Shown in pieces: positions 53,997 to 63,911 of a stretch of 64,000 nucleotides of DNA. Each line of letters starts with the position of its first letter. The stretch's first letter is position 1. Source of the stretch: Ulvibacterium sp. (GTDB lineage Bacteria > Bacteroidota > Bacteroidia > Flavobacteriales > Flavobacteriaceae); the NCBI RefSeq assembly GCF_028285715.1, contig NZ_JANQOO010000020.1, positions 124,001-188,000 on the forward strand. Reading direction: 5' to 3'. The position numbers and the translations under genes were made by a program. Under the pieces are notes generated by a model. That model made no database searches. It had not been told where the DNA came from and saw nothing but the letters and a program-made list of their open reading frames with translations.

Positions 53997-56459
53997 TTAT
54001 TCCTCTCTTAAACCTTTTATGGGATTGTTCATAGCTGCCCAGACCGTTTGTGATAAAACACTCCCCGAGCCCAGGAAAAACATAATCCCAATTCCAACAA
54101 TTAGTATCCAGAGACTGAAATTTACATGATATGAAAATTCCTGTAACCAAAGCATATTTACAAAATAGGCTATTGGTGCCGTCACCAAAATTGCCAGGAC
54201 GAACAACCATAGATACCCATTGGATAACCAAAAGGCTATTTGTTTGACCCCGGCGCCATGTACTTTTCGTATTCCAATTTCCTTTTTCTTTGACTCAGCG
54301 GTAAAGGCCGACATTCCCAAAAGGCCCAGTGATGCAATGGTAATGGCCAAAAAGGAAATAAACCCTAGAACATACATCATATCGGCAAATATGGAGTTTG
54401 TCGTTTTCAGTTCCTCTTCATAGAGTTCATACTTGAAAGAGTGCACCTTATCCAACTTCTTCCATTGCTCCTCCATGGACAAAAGCATTGGACCAATATC
54501 CGTGGTGGGATGGTAACGTACGTTCATATAAGCAAATTCATCAGGAAGGTACCGCATCAAAAGGGGCTCATCTTGATCTGCCTCGGTCAGCAAATCGAAT
54601 ATATAGTTCTTGGTCAGGCCAATGACTTGCACCGCAGTTTGGTCCTCACCGATTATTAGGAACTCTCCCACAATGTTCTTGGGTTCCTTGTATCCCAATA
54701 ATTGGGCTAGGGCTTCATTAACAATGACCACAGTTTCCTCCTTTTTAGGTATAGATTCAGGAAAATTAGCCCCGGCGATCAATGGTAGTTTTAAATTGGG
54801 AATAAAATGCTGATCTATACCGATGTAACTGGATGATAAATCGGCTTCCGGCATTTGAGGGATCCTAATCTTTGTACTTCCACTATAGCCTCCCGTACCG
54901 GGAACGAACGAACTGGCGGATATGGTCTGAACGGCGGGATTTTGACCCAACTCATAGGCCAGGGTCCCATACGAGATCCCCTGAAGCTTTATGTTGACCA
55001 CATTACCCTGATCAAAACCATATTCCTTTTCCAATAGATAATTCAACTGTGCGAAAATCAAGAGCGTGGTGATGATAAAAAACAAGGAGGCACAAAACTG
55101 TGCCAAAACCAAGCCTTTTCTTAACATAATACGTTTGCCATTGCCCAACGATATTCCTGAAAAACTCCGTAACGCCCTGATGGGGGAGAAGGAGGAAAGA
55201 AAAGAAGCAGGTAGCAATCCGGCTAGGCCACCGACCAAAACACTAAATCCAATAAATAGTACAAAGAGCATCAGGTCCGGAGTGAAATCCAAAATCAAAA
55301 ACTGATTGATCCAAAGGCCCAAAAAGACTATGCTAAGTCCCTGAAGTATCCCAATGGCGACCGCCGAGGATAGGAGTGCAATTAGGACGGATTCAATGAT
55401 GAACTGCACAAACACCTGGTAACGGGCAGCTCCCATGGTCTTTCTTACACCAACTTCCTTGGAACGGGTCAAAGATCTTGCAAAGGAGAGGTTTACGTAA
55501 TTAAAACATGCGGAAAATAGGACCACCAATCCCAAAAACGACAGGAAATAAATGACCTCGATCGGCATGCGAAGGCTAATGGGATTTTGACGAAATGCGC
55601 CCGGGGTAATCTGTGAAAGGCGTTCCGGCTCAAAGGAAATGTTCACATTATCAAGAGCCTCATATTTTTCTTTGGAAATGTCCGCTAAAATAGGGGTCAA
55701 ATCCATATCGGTCTTACCTTCCTGCAACAGGACATAGAGATAACCGTCAGAATAATTCTCCCAGTTATCAAAAGTCGCCTGGCTTTTGCCTTGTTTTACT
55801 AAAGAGGGAATAGTAGACATGGAGATCAAAAACTCAAATTGGATGTGGGAGGACAAGGTATTGTCCACAACACCGGTTACCACTAAATCGTTGATCAAGG
55901 TCTCTGTATTCTCTGTGGGAATCAAAGCAATGTCCATTGTATTTAGACCAATATCATTGAGTTTGACCGATTTTCCGATAGGATCTTCCTTCCCAAAAAT
56001 TTTTTCGGAAGATTCTTTTGTCAATACTAGGGAGAAGGGTGCTTCCAATACTGTGGCAGGGTCTCCTTTTATTAGCTCAAAACTGAATATTTTGAAAAAA
56101 CTGTCATCCGCATAGCGACCCGCCAAGGGGATTCGCTTGGTATCGTAAATCATATCCCCTCCCACAAAACTGGATTTAATGCGTACGGCATCTTCTATTA
56201 TATGGGGATACCCCTCCAACAAAGTTGAAGCAAGGGGTAAGGGGGTGGAGGCAAAGGAGCCATTGTCCGTCTCGCTCAGAACACGAACGATGCGATCTCC
56301 TTTTTCGTGAAAATTGTCTATCCTTTTTTGCCCATATACCAACAGGATAATGAGTAGACAGGTAGCGATGCTTACGGATAGACCAAAAATATTGATCAAG
56401 GAAAACATTTTATGTTTCATTATGTTCCGTAACGCAACTTTTAAATAATTCCTTAGCAT
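53997..56459 (-). CDS. FtsX/MacB-type ABC permease 2
   Basis: 820 residues, the longest of the set. It has the same two-module arrangement: INIFGLSVSIATCLLIILL near 22-42, FSACFNYVNLSFARSLTRSKEVGVRKTMGAARYQVF near 320-350, second-module helices from ~440, and ESKKKEIGIRKVHGAGVKQI near 740. It ends NPIKGLREE. Its start MLRNYLKVALRNIMKHK is 16 bases after permease 3. The sequences differ enough from the others to suggest an older duplication. Confidence 0.92.
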   Translation of the reverse strand: MLRNYLKVALRNIMKHKMFSLINIFGLSVSIATCLLIILLVYGQKRIDNFHEKGDRIVRVLSETDNGSFASTPLPLASTLLEGYPHIIEDAVRIKSSFVGGDMIYDTKRIPLAGRYADDSFFKIFSFELIKGDPATVLEAPFSLVLTKESSEKIFGKEDPIGKSVKLNDIGLNTMDIALIPTENTETLINDLVVTGVVDNTLSSHIQFEFLISMSTIPSLVKQGKSQATFDNWENYSDGYLYVLLQEGKTDMDLTPILADISKEKYEALDNVNISFEPERLSQITPGAFRQNPISLRMPIEVIYFLSFLGLVVLFSACFNYVNLSFARSLTRSKEVGVRKTMGAARYQVFVQFIIESVLIALLSSAVAIGILQGLSIVFLGLWINQFLILDFTPDLMLFVLFIGFSVLVGGLAGLLPASFLSSFSPIRALRSFSGISLGNGKRIMLRKGLVLAQFCASLFFIITTLLIFAQLNYLLEKEYGFDQGNVVNIKLQGISYGTLAYELGQNPAVQTISASSFVPGTGGYSGSTKIRIPQMPEADLSSSYIGIDQHFIPNLKLPLIAGANFPESIPKKEETVVIVNEALAQLLGYKEPKNIVGEFLIIGEDQTAVQVIGLTKNYIFDLLTEADQDEPLLMRYLPDEFAYMNVRYHPTTDIGPMLLSMEEQWKKLDKVHSFKYELYEEELKTTNSIFADMMYVLGFISFLAITIASLGLLGMSAFTAESKKKEIGIRKVHGAGVKQIAFWLSNGYLWLFVLAILVTAPIAYFVNMLWLQEFSYHVNFSLWILIVGIGIMFFLGSGSVLSQTVWAAMNNPIKGLREE

Positions 56460-56475
56460 GGTATCACTATCTTAG

Positions 56476-58890
56476 TTATTCCGTTCGCAAACTCTTCACT
56501 GGGTTTTGCCTTGCGGCCTTAACCGTGCGTGTACCCACAGTCAAAAAGGCAATGACCATGGCCAACATTCCCGCACCTATAAAAAACCATATGTTCAATT
56601 CTATCCGGAACGCATACCCTTTAAGCCATTCGTTCATGGACCACCAGGCAATAGGGGAAGCAATTAAAAAAGCTATCACCACCAATTTTAGAAAATCCTT
56701 GGTCAGCATAAACGTTATGGACGAGATACTGGCACCTATCACCTTTCGGATACCGATCTCCTTGGTACGCTGATTGACCACGAGCAATGAAATGGCAAAA
56801 AGGCCGATACAACTCAACACTATGGCAATGACCGAGCCACTGGTGATCAAAGTAGCCATAACTTTTTCCCTACGAAACGTCCTATCCACATTTTCATCCA
56901 AAAAAGAGCCCAAGAATTCAGCGTTGGCCTCAATACGAGCCCAAGCTTGCTGTACGGCATCCATGGTTTCTACCACATCTCCAGGAGCGACCTTTACATA
57001 GGCGTAATAAAGATCCCAATTGCTATTGATGAACATGGTTAAGGGCTCGATTGTTTTATCCAATCGCTCAAAGTTGTAATCCTTTACCACTCCGATAACG
57101 GGATATTGAATGCTATCATTCATCATCACGTATCCGGTCAGTGGGTTGTCCTCACCGAGTTCCCTTGCCATTGCCTCGTTAATCACTACGCTCAAACTAT
57201 CATTTGCAAAACCTCGCTGAAAACTTCTTCCGGCAACCATTTGGAGGCCCAAAGTCTCTACGTAATCGTAATCCACAGTTAAAAAATTGGTCCCTACAGT
57301 GCGGCCCTTATACTCAAACCCGTACAAACTTTTGGATGCGCTACCGTCCAGACCAAATCCCAAATTGTTATCGGCCGCCGTTACACTTAGGACGTCTGGA
57401 TTGCCCCTTAATTCATGGCGTAACAATTGGACGGCCTCATAACTGTTCTTTTTCCCGTCCAAAGGAAAGGAAATTACCTGTTCCTTGTTAAAGCCTAGGT
57501 TTTTATTGCGCATAAAATCCAATTGACCCCATAGTACCAAAGTACCGCTTATTAATAGAATGGCGATGCTAAACTGAACTACCATTAGAATATCCCGGAC
57601 CCTATTTTTTCCAGAAGCATCCAGCTTACCCTTTAAGGATTGTATGGTGCCCAATTTGCTCATCAACAGTGCGGGATACCCTCCCACAATAAACGTAATG
57701 AGAAGTACAACACTTAAAAAACCTGATATCATCCATGGCGAAGTAACCATGTCCAATGATACATCGGTACGGAAAATAGTCCTAAAATCATTGAGCAACA
57801 GCATGCTCATAACAATCCCTATGCCCGCGGAAGCCATAAACACAAAGAAACTCTCACTGCAAAATTGAAAGAAAAGTTGCGGTTTCTGAGCACCTAGGGT
57901 CTTTCGCATTCCAATTTCACGTAAGCGCTGTGTACTCTTGGCTATACTCATGTTGATGAAATTGACACAGGCGATAAAGAGAATGAGGAAGGCAATTCCT
58001 AAAACAACGTAGGGCTCCATTCGGCTTACTTTTAAAAATCCGTCGGGAAAACTCGCAAAATGCACATCCACCATAGGTAGCAGCCCAATTTGCCAATACA
58101 ATCCATCTGCATTGGCCCGTGCGCCATCACGTTTTGCATTCTCTATCTGTTCTTGGTGGTGAAGTGCAATTAAGGGTCGACTACTTTTCTCAAATTGTTC
58201 TGGTGCAACGCCACTTTGCAATTGTACATAAATATCGTGATACCGATTATCCCAAGACTCCCGGTTTCCATTATATTCATAGTGTTTTTCAAAACGAACG
58301 GCCACATCAAACTCCAACGTGCTCTGAGAAGGATTATCTGCTACCACACTTGACACCGTAAAAGGTTGTTCCTCACCACTGATAAGGATGTTTACGGTTT
58401 GCCCAATCGCTTCCATTTGCCCGAACAATTTCTTCGCCGTGCTTTCCGTAATCACAATTGAAGATTGATTTTCCAAGGGATCATCCATACTACCCTTCAA
58501 GGCTGGGAAAGAGAACATGGCAAAAAAGTCCTTATCGACCCAAACGGCGTCCAAATTCAATTCGGTATCGCCATAAATGGTCAGAGCATCGTCTTGAACG
58601 CAACGTGAAATCCTTTCCACCCCTGGCACTTCAGCTTTTAGGGCTTCTGCAAAAGGAGCAGGGTGACTTACGCTTGCCGCGGTCCCCTTAGCGGTTTGTT
58701 CGGAAGAATATATCCTGTAAATATTGTCTGCATTCACATGAAATTTGTCATAGGTCAAATCAAAAAAGGCGGCCATCGACAACAAAATAGCCACGCCAAA
58801 GGCCACTGAAAGACCCAGTACATTCAAAAAGGTGAACGTCTTATCCTTCATTAAGTTCCTCCAACCGATTGTTAGATAGTTTTTAAGCAT
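56476..58890 (-). CDS. FtsX/MacB-type ABC permease 3
   Basis: 804 residues. First helix NVLGLSVAFGVAILLSMAAF, first membrane block ILFIACVNFINMSIAKSTQRLREIGMRKTLGAQKPQLFFQF and last module NQRTKEIGIRKVIGASISSIT. It ends NPVKSLRTE. Its start is separated from permease 4 by 133 bases of AT-rich sequence without a clear terminator, the widest gap in the run apart from the palindrome-bearing spacer. Confidence 0.92.
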   Translation of the reverse strand: MLKNYLTIGWRNLMKDKTFTFLNVLGLSVAFGVAILLSMAAFFDLTYDKFHVNADNIYRIYSSEQTAKGTAASVSHPAPFAEALKAEVPGVERISRCVQDDALTIYGDTELNLDAVWVDKDFFAMFSFPALKGSMDDPLENQSSIVITESTAKKLFGQMEAIGQTVNILISGEEQPFTVSSVVADNPSQSTLEFDVAVRFEKHYEYNGNRESWDNRYHDIYVQLQSGVAPEQFEKSSRPLIALHHQEQIENAKRDGARANADGLYWQIGLLPMVDVHFASFPDGFLKVSRMEPYVVLGIAFLILFIACVNFINMSIAKSTQRLREIGMRKTLGAQKPQLFFQFCSESFFVFMASAGIGIVMSMLLLNDFRTIFRTDVSLDMVTSPWMISGFLSVVLLITFIVGGYPALLMSKLGTIQSLKGKLDASGKNRVRDILMVVQFSIAILLISGTLVLWGQLDFMRNKNLGFNKEQVISFPLDGKKNSYEAVQLLRHELRGNPDVLSVTAADNNLGFGLDGSASKSLYGFEYKGRTVGTNFLTVDYDYVETLGLQMVAGRSFQRGFANDSLSVVINEAMARELGEDNPLTGYVMMNDSIQYPVIGVVKDYNFERLDKTIEPLTMFINSNWDLYYAYVKVAPGDVVETMDAVQQAWARIEANAEFLGSFLDENVDRTFRREKVMATLITSGSVIAIVLSCIGLFAISLLVVNQRTKEIGIRKVIGASISSITFMLTKDFLKLVVIAFLIASPIAWWSMNEWLKGYAFRIELNIWFFIGAGMLAMVIAFLTVGTRTVKAARQNPVKSLRTE

Positions 58891-59023
58891 ATTCTATACA
58901 TTTAATTCTCTATTTTCTACTTTCTTTAGTTATACTTTCCATTCTTTTTTGCCGACTAAAGAGCCCTAAAAAGCATAAGAAAAGTGACAACAATTTTTTT
59001 TGATATTCATTTTTTAATTTGTT

Positions 59024-61432
59024 CTACTGATCCCTAAGGGCATTTACCGGATTTCTATTCGCCGCCTGAATGGCCTGTGAACCTACAGTAAGTAAAGCCA
59101 CAACTAGGGCCGCCAACCCCGCCCCCAAAAAATACCATGCCCGCAAAGGAATACGGTAGGCAAATCCGGATAACCAGTTGTTGGTCAAAATGTAGGCCAT
59201 AGGCAGCGCAACACAAACAGAAACCAAAACAAGTTTCGCAAATTGGCCGGAGAGCATCATCGTTACCTGTGCGGTACTTTGCCCCAATACCTTTCGGATA
59301 CCAATTTCTTTTCTACGTCGTTCGGCATTGAAGGTGGCCAACCCAAAGAGGCCCAGGCAGGAAATCAGTATGGCAAGGCCCGCAAAATATTTGGATAGGA
59401 CGGCGACCCTGCTCTCGGATTCGTAAAGGGTCTGGTAATCATCGTCCATAAAGGTAAATTCAAAGGGATATTCCGCTAGAAAACCTTGATAGAACTTTTC
59501 CAGACGCTCAAGAGTGGCCCTTTCCGTTCCGGCCTTGATTTTGACCATGATGTTCCTCCCGTGCGGATCCAACCTGAATATGAGCGGTTCCACTTGATTA
59601 TGAAGTGACCCATAATGAAAATCTCCGACGACCCCTATAATCTGACTGCCACCGTTCATATCGATAGTTTGGCCCACGGGATCTTGCAGTCCCATTTTTT
59701 TTACTGCGGCCTCGTTCAATATAATCTTCGAGTAATCGTCATGGTAATCCCCAGAAAAAGTCCTTCCCTCCTTTAACGCAATGCCCAAGGTCTCGATAAA
59801 GTCGTAGCCGACCACTGGGGACTGAAAAAGGAAATCCCTATCCGAATCCTCTCCCCTCCAGGAAATACCACTTTGCCCATAAATCTCGTTTAGGATGTTC
59901 CCCGTCATGTTTGTGGCGTGTACGACTCCAGGCACTTCCCTTAACTCCGACATAAAGACATAGAATCTTTCATTGGATTTACCTTCCAATAGCCCGTTCC
60001 ATTGATCGTATAACGCACCCTTCCATTGGAAACTAATAATATGGTCACGGTCATAGCCCATATTCTTGGTCTGGGTGTATTTGATCTGGTCATCTATCAC
60101 CAATAAGCCAATGATAAAAATAATCGATAGGGCAAATTGAAAAATGACCAGTCCTTTTCTCGCCCATACCTCTTCTAAAGAGGTTTTGAATTTCCCCTTT
60201 AAGACCGTGACGGTCTTGAAGCCGGAAAGGTAAAATGCCGGGTAGATACCCGAAACAAGTCCGGTAAGCAATACAATACCGACGATAAACAATACCTGGT
60301 AAAAATCCATATTTAAATGAAGTTGTTTTCCTGCAATTTCATTGAACTGGGGAAGGAACAGGACTACAAAAAGGATAGCGACTACTAAGGACAGAACCAC
60401 CATGAGCATGGATTCTCCCAAAAACTGAACTATCAACGTCCCCTTATTCGCCCCTACGGTCTTTTTTATCCCGATCTCCTTCATTTTACGGGATGCCAAT
60501 GCCGTGGACAAGTTGATAAAATTAATACAGGCTATTAGGAGTATGAACAGGGCAATAATTGAAAACAACCGCACATAGGCTATTCTGCCGCCAACCGGCA
60601 CACCGTTTTCATATTGTCCATAAAGATACTTTTTGGAGTATTGTTGGACGAACAGGGTGGCGTTGTCGTCCGAGTTATCCTTGGTATTTAGGAAACCTTC
60701 TATCTTCTTGTTGAACTGTTCGACGTCTGTACCTTTTTTTAGGGTCAAAAAAGTCTCTGCATAGCTACTGCCCCATCCTTTGGCCCACCGATCTTTTTCC
60801 AACAAGATTTCCATACTGATCAAGAAATCGAACTGAGCGGTAGCGTTGGCAGGTGGATTCTCAAAAACACCGGTGACCTGATATGCGCCCTCAAAGGAGG
60901 GATGTTTCCACTCAAGGGTTTTCCCGATGATGTTGTCTTGAGTACCGAAAACTCTCTTTGCCAAACTTTGTGATAGGACGATACCATTCTTCCCGGCCAG
61001 TACCTCATCCTTATCCCCTTGGAGAAGTTTATGGGAAAAGACGTCGAAAAAATCGGAACCCGCATGCCACCCAACAGCCTTTATATGATTGTCCCCGTCC
61101 GAAAGGATTCCTTCCCTGCTACGCCAAGAAAAAAAATCGTTAATGGCAACTGCATGTTCTACCTCCGGCATTTCCGCCAATAGGGCTTCCCCCAAAGGAA
61201 CGGGTGTTCTGCCCTCTGTCTCGATGTCATCATCAAATTGGAAATTCTGCATGACCTGGTACAGTTGGGCATCTTTCTTATGGAACTTATCCACACGGAG
61301 CTCATCAAAAACCCATAAGCCAATCAACAACGTACAGGCTAATCCTGTGGACAGCCCAATCGTATTGATTAAAAAGGAGCTTTGGTTCTTTTTGATGTTC
61401 CTAAAAAAAAGTACGATGTTGTGTCTTAGCAT
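59024..61432 (-). CDS. FtsX/MacB-type ABC permease 4
   Basis: 802 residues. It starts MLRHNIVLFFRNIKKNQSS, with first helix LINTIGLSTGLACTLLIGLW. The first membrane block has LLIACINFINLSTALASRKMKEIGIKKTVGANKGTL and the last has ERRRKEIGIRKVLGQST. It ends NRNPVNALRDQ. It is close in sequence to permease 5 along its whole length, sharing VGGRIEYVR/VGGRIAYVR, SLVVAILFVVLFLP and KYFAGLAILISCLGLFGLA. This points to a recent tandem duplication. Confidence 0.92.
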   Translation of the reverse strand: MLRHNIVLFFRNIKKNQSSFLINTIGLSTGLACTLLIGLWVFDELRVDKFHKKDAQLYQVMQNFQFDDDIETEGRTPVPLGEALLAEMPEVEHAVAINDFFSWRSREGILSDGDNHIKAVGWHAGSDFFDVFSHKLLQGDKDEVLAGKNGIVLSQSLAKRVFGTQDNIIGKTLEWKHPSFEGAYQVTGVFENPPANATAQFDFLISMEILLEKDRWAKGWGSSYAETFLTLKKGTDVEQFNKKIEGFLNTKDNSDDNATLFVQQYSKKYLYGQYENGVPVGGRIAYVRLFSIIALFILLIACINFINLSTALASRKMKEIGIKKTVGANKGTLIVQFLGESMLMVVLSLVVAILFVVLFLPQFNEIAGKQLHLNMDFYQVLFIVGIVLLTGLVSGIYPAFYLSGFKTVTVLKGKFKTSLEEVWARKGLVIFQFALSIIFIIGLLVIDDQIKYTQTKNMGYDRDHIISFQWKGALYDQWNGLLEGKSNERFYVFMSELREVPGVVHATNMTGNILNEIYGQSGISWRGEDSDRDFLFQSPVVGYDFIETLGIALKEGRTFSGDYHDDYSKIILNEAAVKKMGLQDPVGQTIDMNGGSQIIGVVGDFHYGSLHNQVEPLIFRLDPHGRNIMVKIKAGTERATLERLEKFYQGFLAEYPFEFTFMDDDYQTLYESESRVAVLSKYFAGLAILISCLGLFGLATFNAERRRKEIGIRKVLGQSTAQVTMMLSGQFAKLVLVSVCVALPMAYILTNNWLSGFAYRIPLRAWYFLGAGLAALVVALLTVGSQAIQAANRNPVNALRDQ

Positions 61433-61463
61433 TGTTTTTATTTTTTTGATAATGATATTTATC

Positions 61464-61496
61464 AGACCTGTCAGGTTTCAGAAACCTGACAGGTCT
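61464..61496. repeat. Perfect 33-base palindrome between permeases 4 and 5
   Basis: AGACCTGTCAGGTTTC and GAAACCTGACAGGTCT are perfect 16-base arms around a single A. It sits 31 bases upstream of the permease 4 start and 12 bases after the permease 5 stop. It looks like a REP-type intergenic repeat or a strong hairpin that could tune the mRNA between the two genes. No second copy was noticed in the window. Confidence 0.8.
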
Positions 61497-61508
61497 AAGA
61501 AGAACGGG

Positions 61509-63860
61509 TCATTCTTCCCGTAGTCCTTCCACAGGATTTTTATTCGCCGCCCCAATAGCCTGGCTACCTACCGTAAGCATTGCAATACCCAAGGCTACCA
61601 ATCCTGCTGCCAGGAAATACCAAACATCTAGTGAAATGCGATAGGCAAATCCGGATAACCAATTTTTGACCAATAGGTAAGCCAAAGGCAGTGCAACCAA
61701 TATGGAGACCAAAACTAGCTTTGCAAACTCGCTGGACAGCATAACCGTAACCTGGGTAGCACTTTGTCCCAATACCTTTCGGATACTGATTTCCTTCCGC
61801 CTACGCTCCGCGGTAAAAATGGCCAGCCCGAACAGTCCCAAACAGGAAATCAAAATGGCCATCCCGGCAAAGTATTTAGATAGCGTGGCCACGCGCTGTT
61901 CGGATTCATAAAGGGCTTTATAATTGTCATCCAAGAATTCAAACTCAAAGGGAAAGCCGGGATTAAACGTACCATAAAAATCCTGGAGCGCTGCTATCGC
62001 CTCCTTTTCCCTCCCGGCTTCTATACGCACCATGGCCTTGTTTAAAGCATCTGGCATCATGACCAGGAACAAAGGTTCTACCTTATCATGCAAGGACTTA
62101 AAATGGAAATCCTCTATGACACCTATTATCGTTCTTGGCCCAATGGCCTTACCAATGGGATTTTCAAACCCCATGGCCTTAATGGCAGTCTCGTTAAATA
62201 TAATCCCTGTACTATCCGTTCCAAATTCACGACTAAAACCACGGCCTGTTTTCATTTTCATACCCATGGTCTCGATAAAATCAAAGTCCACGCCTACGAT
62301 TTGAAACGAGATTTGGTCATTGGGATCCTTTCCTTCCCAATTGAGGCCTGTGGACCAGTTATGCCCGATCATACTATGGGTTGTCCCCGCAGCGTTCTTT
62401 ACCCCAGGCAGTTGTTCAACTTCGGACATAAAGGTTTGCAGTTGATCTTTAACCTTACCTTCCAACTTAAAATACACCACATTGTCCCGTTCATATCCCA
62501 AATTCCGACTTTGGGTAAATTCTATTTGTTGATAGATGACCAATACGGAAACAATCAATATGATAGAGAGGGCAAACTGCACGACCACCAATCCCTTCCG
62601 GGTCCATAACTCTCCCAAGGAGCGGTTCAATTTTCCTCGAAGTACCGTAATGGCCTTAAATCCAGAAAGGTACAATGCGGGGTAGCTTCCAGCCAACAGT
62701 CCGGCCGTAATAGTTACCACCAACATAATCAGGATAAAACCAGGGTCCAAATCAAGAATCAATTGTTTTCCTATGATTGTATTGAACCTAGGAAGAAAAA
62801 GAATCACTAGCAATAGGGCAAGGGACAGTGCCATAAAGGCCATTAAAACGGATTCACTCAGAAACTGAAGGACAAATGCATCCCGCTTTGCGCCCACTGC
62901 TTTTTTTACACCAATTTCCTTTAAACGTTTGGAAGCCCTTGCCGTAGATAGGTTCATGAAATTGATACAGGCAATGACCAGGATTATACAGGCGATGATA
63001 GAGAATAACCGGACGTACTCAATCCTTCCCCCGACTTGTTTTCCATTTTCGTAGGTTCCATGCAGATAGTGTTCCGAATAGGGTACCAGGGTAGCGGTTC
63101 TAATAGTATTCTCGTTCCTATTTTTCCGAATCATGCGGACTTTGGCATCCAGGGCGGCCACATCGGCTCCCTCTTTGACCAACACATACACCTTTGGACC
63201 ACTGCTGTTCCAGGTATGTAAGGAATTCCATGGGGACTCCACCCTTGAGGCCTCGGAAGATAGGGCAAAATCGAACTGTATGGTGGAATTGGAAGGTGTT
63301 CCCTCAAAAACCCCAGATACCCGGAACTGCCGGTCCTTTTCAAATTCTACCATCCTTCCGATAATATTTTCGGTTGTGTTGAACAGGTTCATGGCAAGCT
63401 TTTTGGAGAGTACAATCGAATTTGGATCGGACATAGCCTGGGCCCTGTCCCCTTGGAGCCATCCGTAGGAAAAAATGGAAAAGTAATCCTCCCCTACCAG
63501 TTGTCCCACAGCCTTAAGGTTTTTTTCACCTACGGAAAGCGTATGTTTCCCGAACCAGTCCGGTTGAATCGTTGCCGTGGCGTGCTCCACCTCAGGCATC
63601 TCCTCGACCAAAAGCTCGGCCATAGGTCCCGATGTCTCCATAAAGGTTTGAATGCCATCGCTAAATTCCAAATGTTCAATGACCTGGTAGATACGGTCGT
63701 GATTCTCGTGAAATTTGTCCACGTTCAATTCGTCCATGACCCAGAGGGCGATCAACAGTACACAGGCCAACCCCGTGGAAAGCCCAATGATATTGATCAT
63801 GAAGGTGCTCTTGTTCTTTTTGATATTCCTAAAAAAAAGTAAGATATTCTGTTTTAACAT
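61509..63860 (-). CDS. FtsX/MacB-type ABC permease 5
   Basis: 783 residues from MLKQNILLFFRNIKKNKS; an upstream in-frame ATG at 63905 would begin in the spacer after the partial permease. First helix INIIGLSTGLACVLLIALW, first membrane block INFMNLSTARASKRLKEIGVKKAVGAKRDAFV, last block ERRRKEISIRKVLGQSA, end NKNPVEGLREE. It is very similar to permease 4, and its tail also matches the partial permease 6 in 24 of the last 26 residues that can be read. Confidence 0.92.
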   Translation of the reverse strand: MLKQNILLFFRNIKKNKSTFMINIIGLSTGLACVLLIALWVMDELNVDKFHENHDRIYQVIEHLEFSDGIQTFMETSGPMAELLVEEMPEVEHATATIQPDWFGKHTLSVGEKNLKAVGQLVGEDYFSIFSYGWLQGDRAQAMSDPNSIVLSKKLAMNLFNTTENIIGRMVEFEKDRQFRVSGVFEGTPSNSTIQFDFALSSEASRVESPWNSLHTWNSSGPKVYVLVKEGADVAALDAKVRMIRKNRNENTIRTATLVPYSEHYLHGTYENGKQVGGRIEYVRLFSIIACIILVIACINFMNLSTARASKRLKEIGVKKAVGAKRDAFVLQFLSESVLMAFMALSLALLLVILFLPRFNTIIGKQLILDLDPGFILIMLVVTITAGLLAGSYPALYLSGFKAITVLRGKLNRSLGELWTRKGLVVVQFALSIILIVSVLVIYQQIEFTQSRNLGYERDNVVYFKLEGKVKDQLQTFMSEVEQLPGVKNAAGTTHSMIGHNWSTGLNWEGKDPNDQISFQIVGVDFDFIETMGMKMKTGRGFSREFGTDSTGIIFNETAIKAMGFENPIGKAIGPRTIIGVIEDFHFKSLHDKVEPLFLVMMPDALNKAMVRIEAGREKEAIAALQDFYGTFNPGFPFEFEFLDDNYKALYESEQRVATLSKYFAGMAILISCLGLFGLAIFTAERRRKEISIRKVLGQSATQVTVMLSSEFAKLVLVSILVALPLAYLLVKNWLSGFAYRISLDVWYFLAAGLVALGIAMLTVGSQAIGAANKNPVEGLREE

Positions 63861-63911
63861 GACATTATTGTTTTTTGATGAATCCTTCAATAACTCCTCT
63901 TCCATAGGGGT

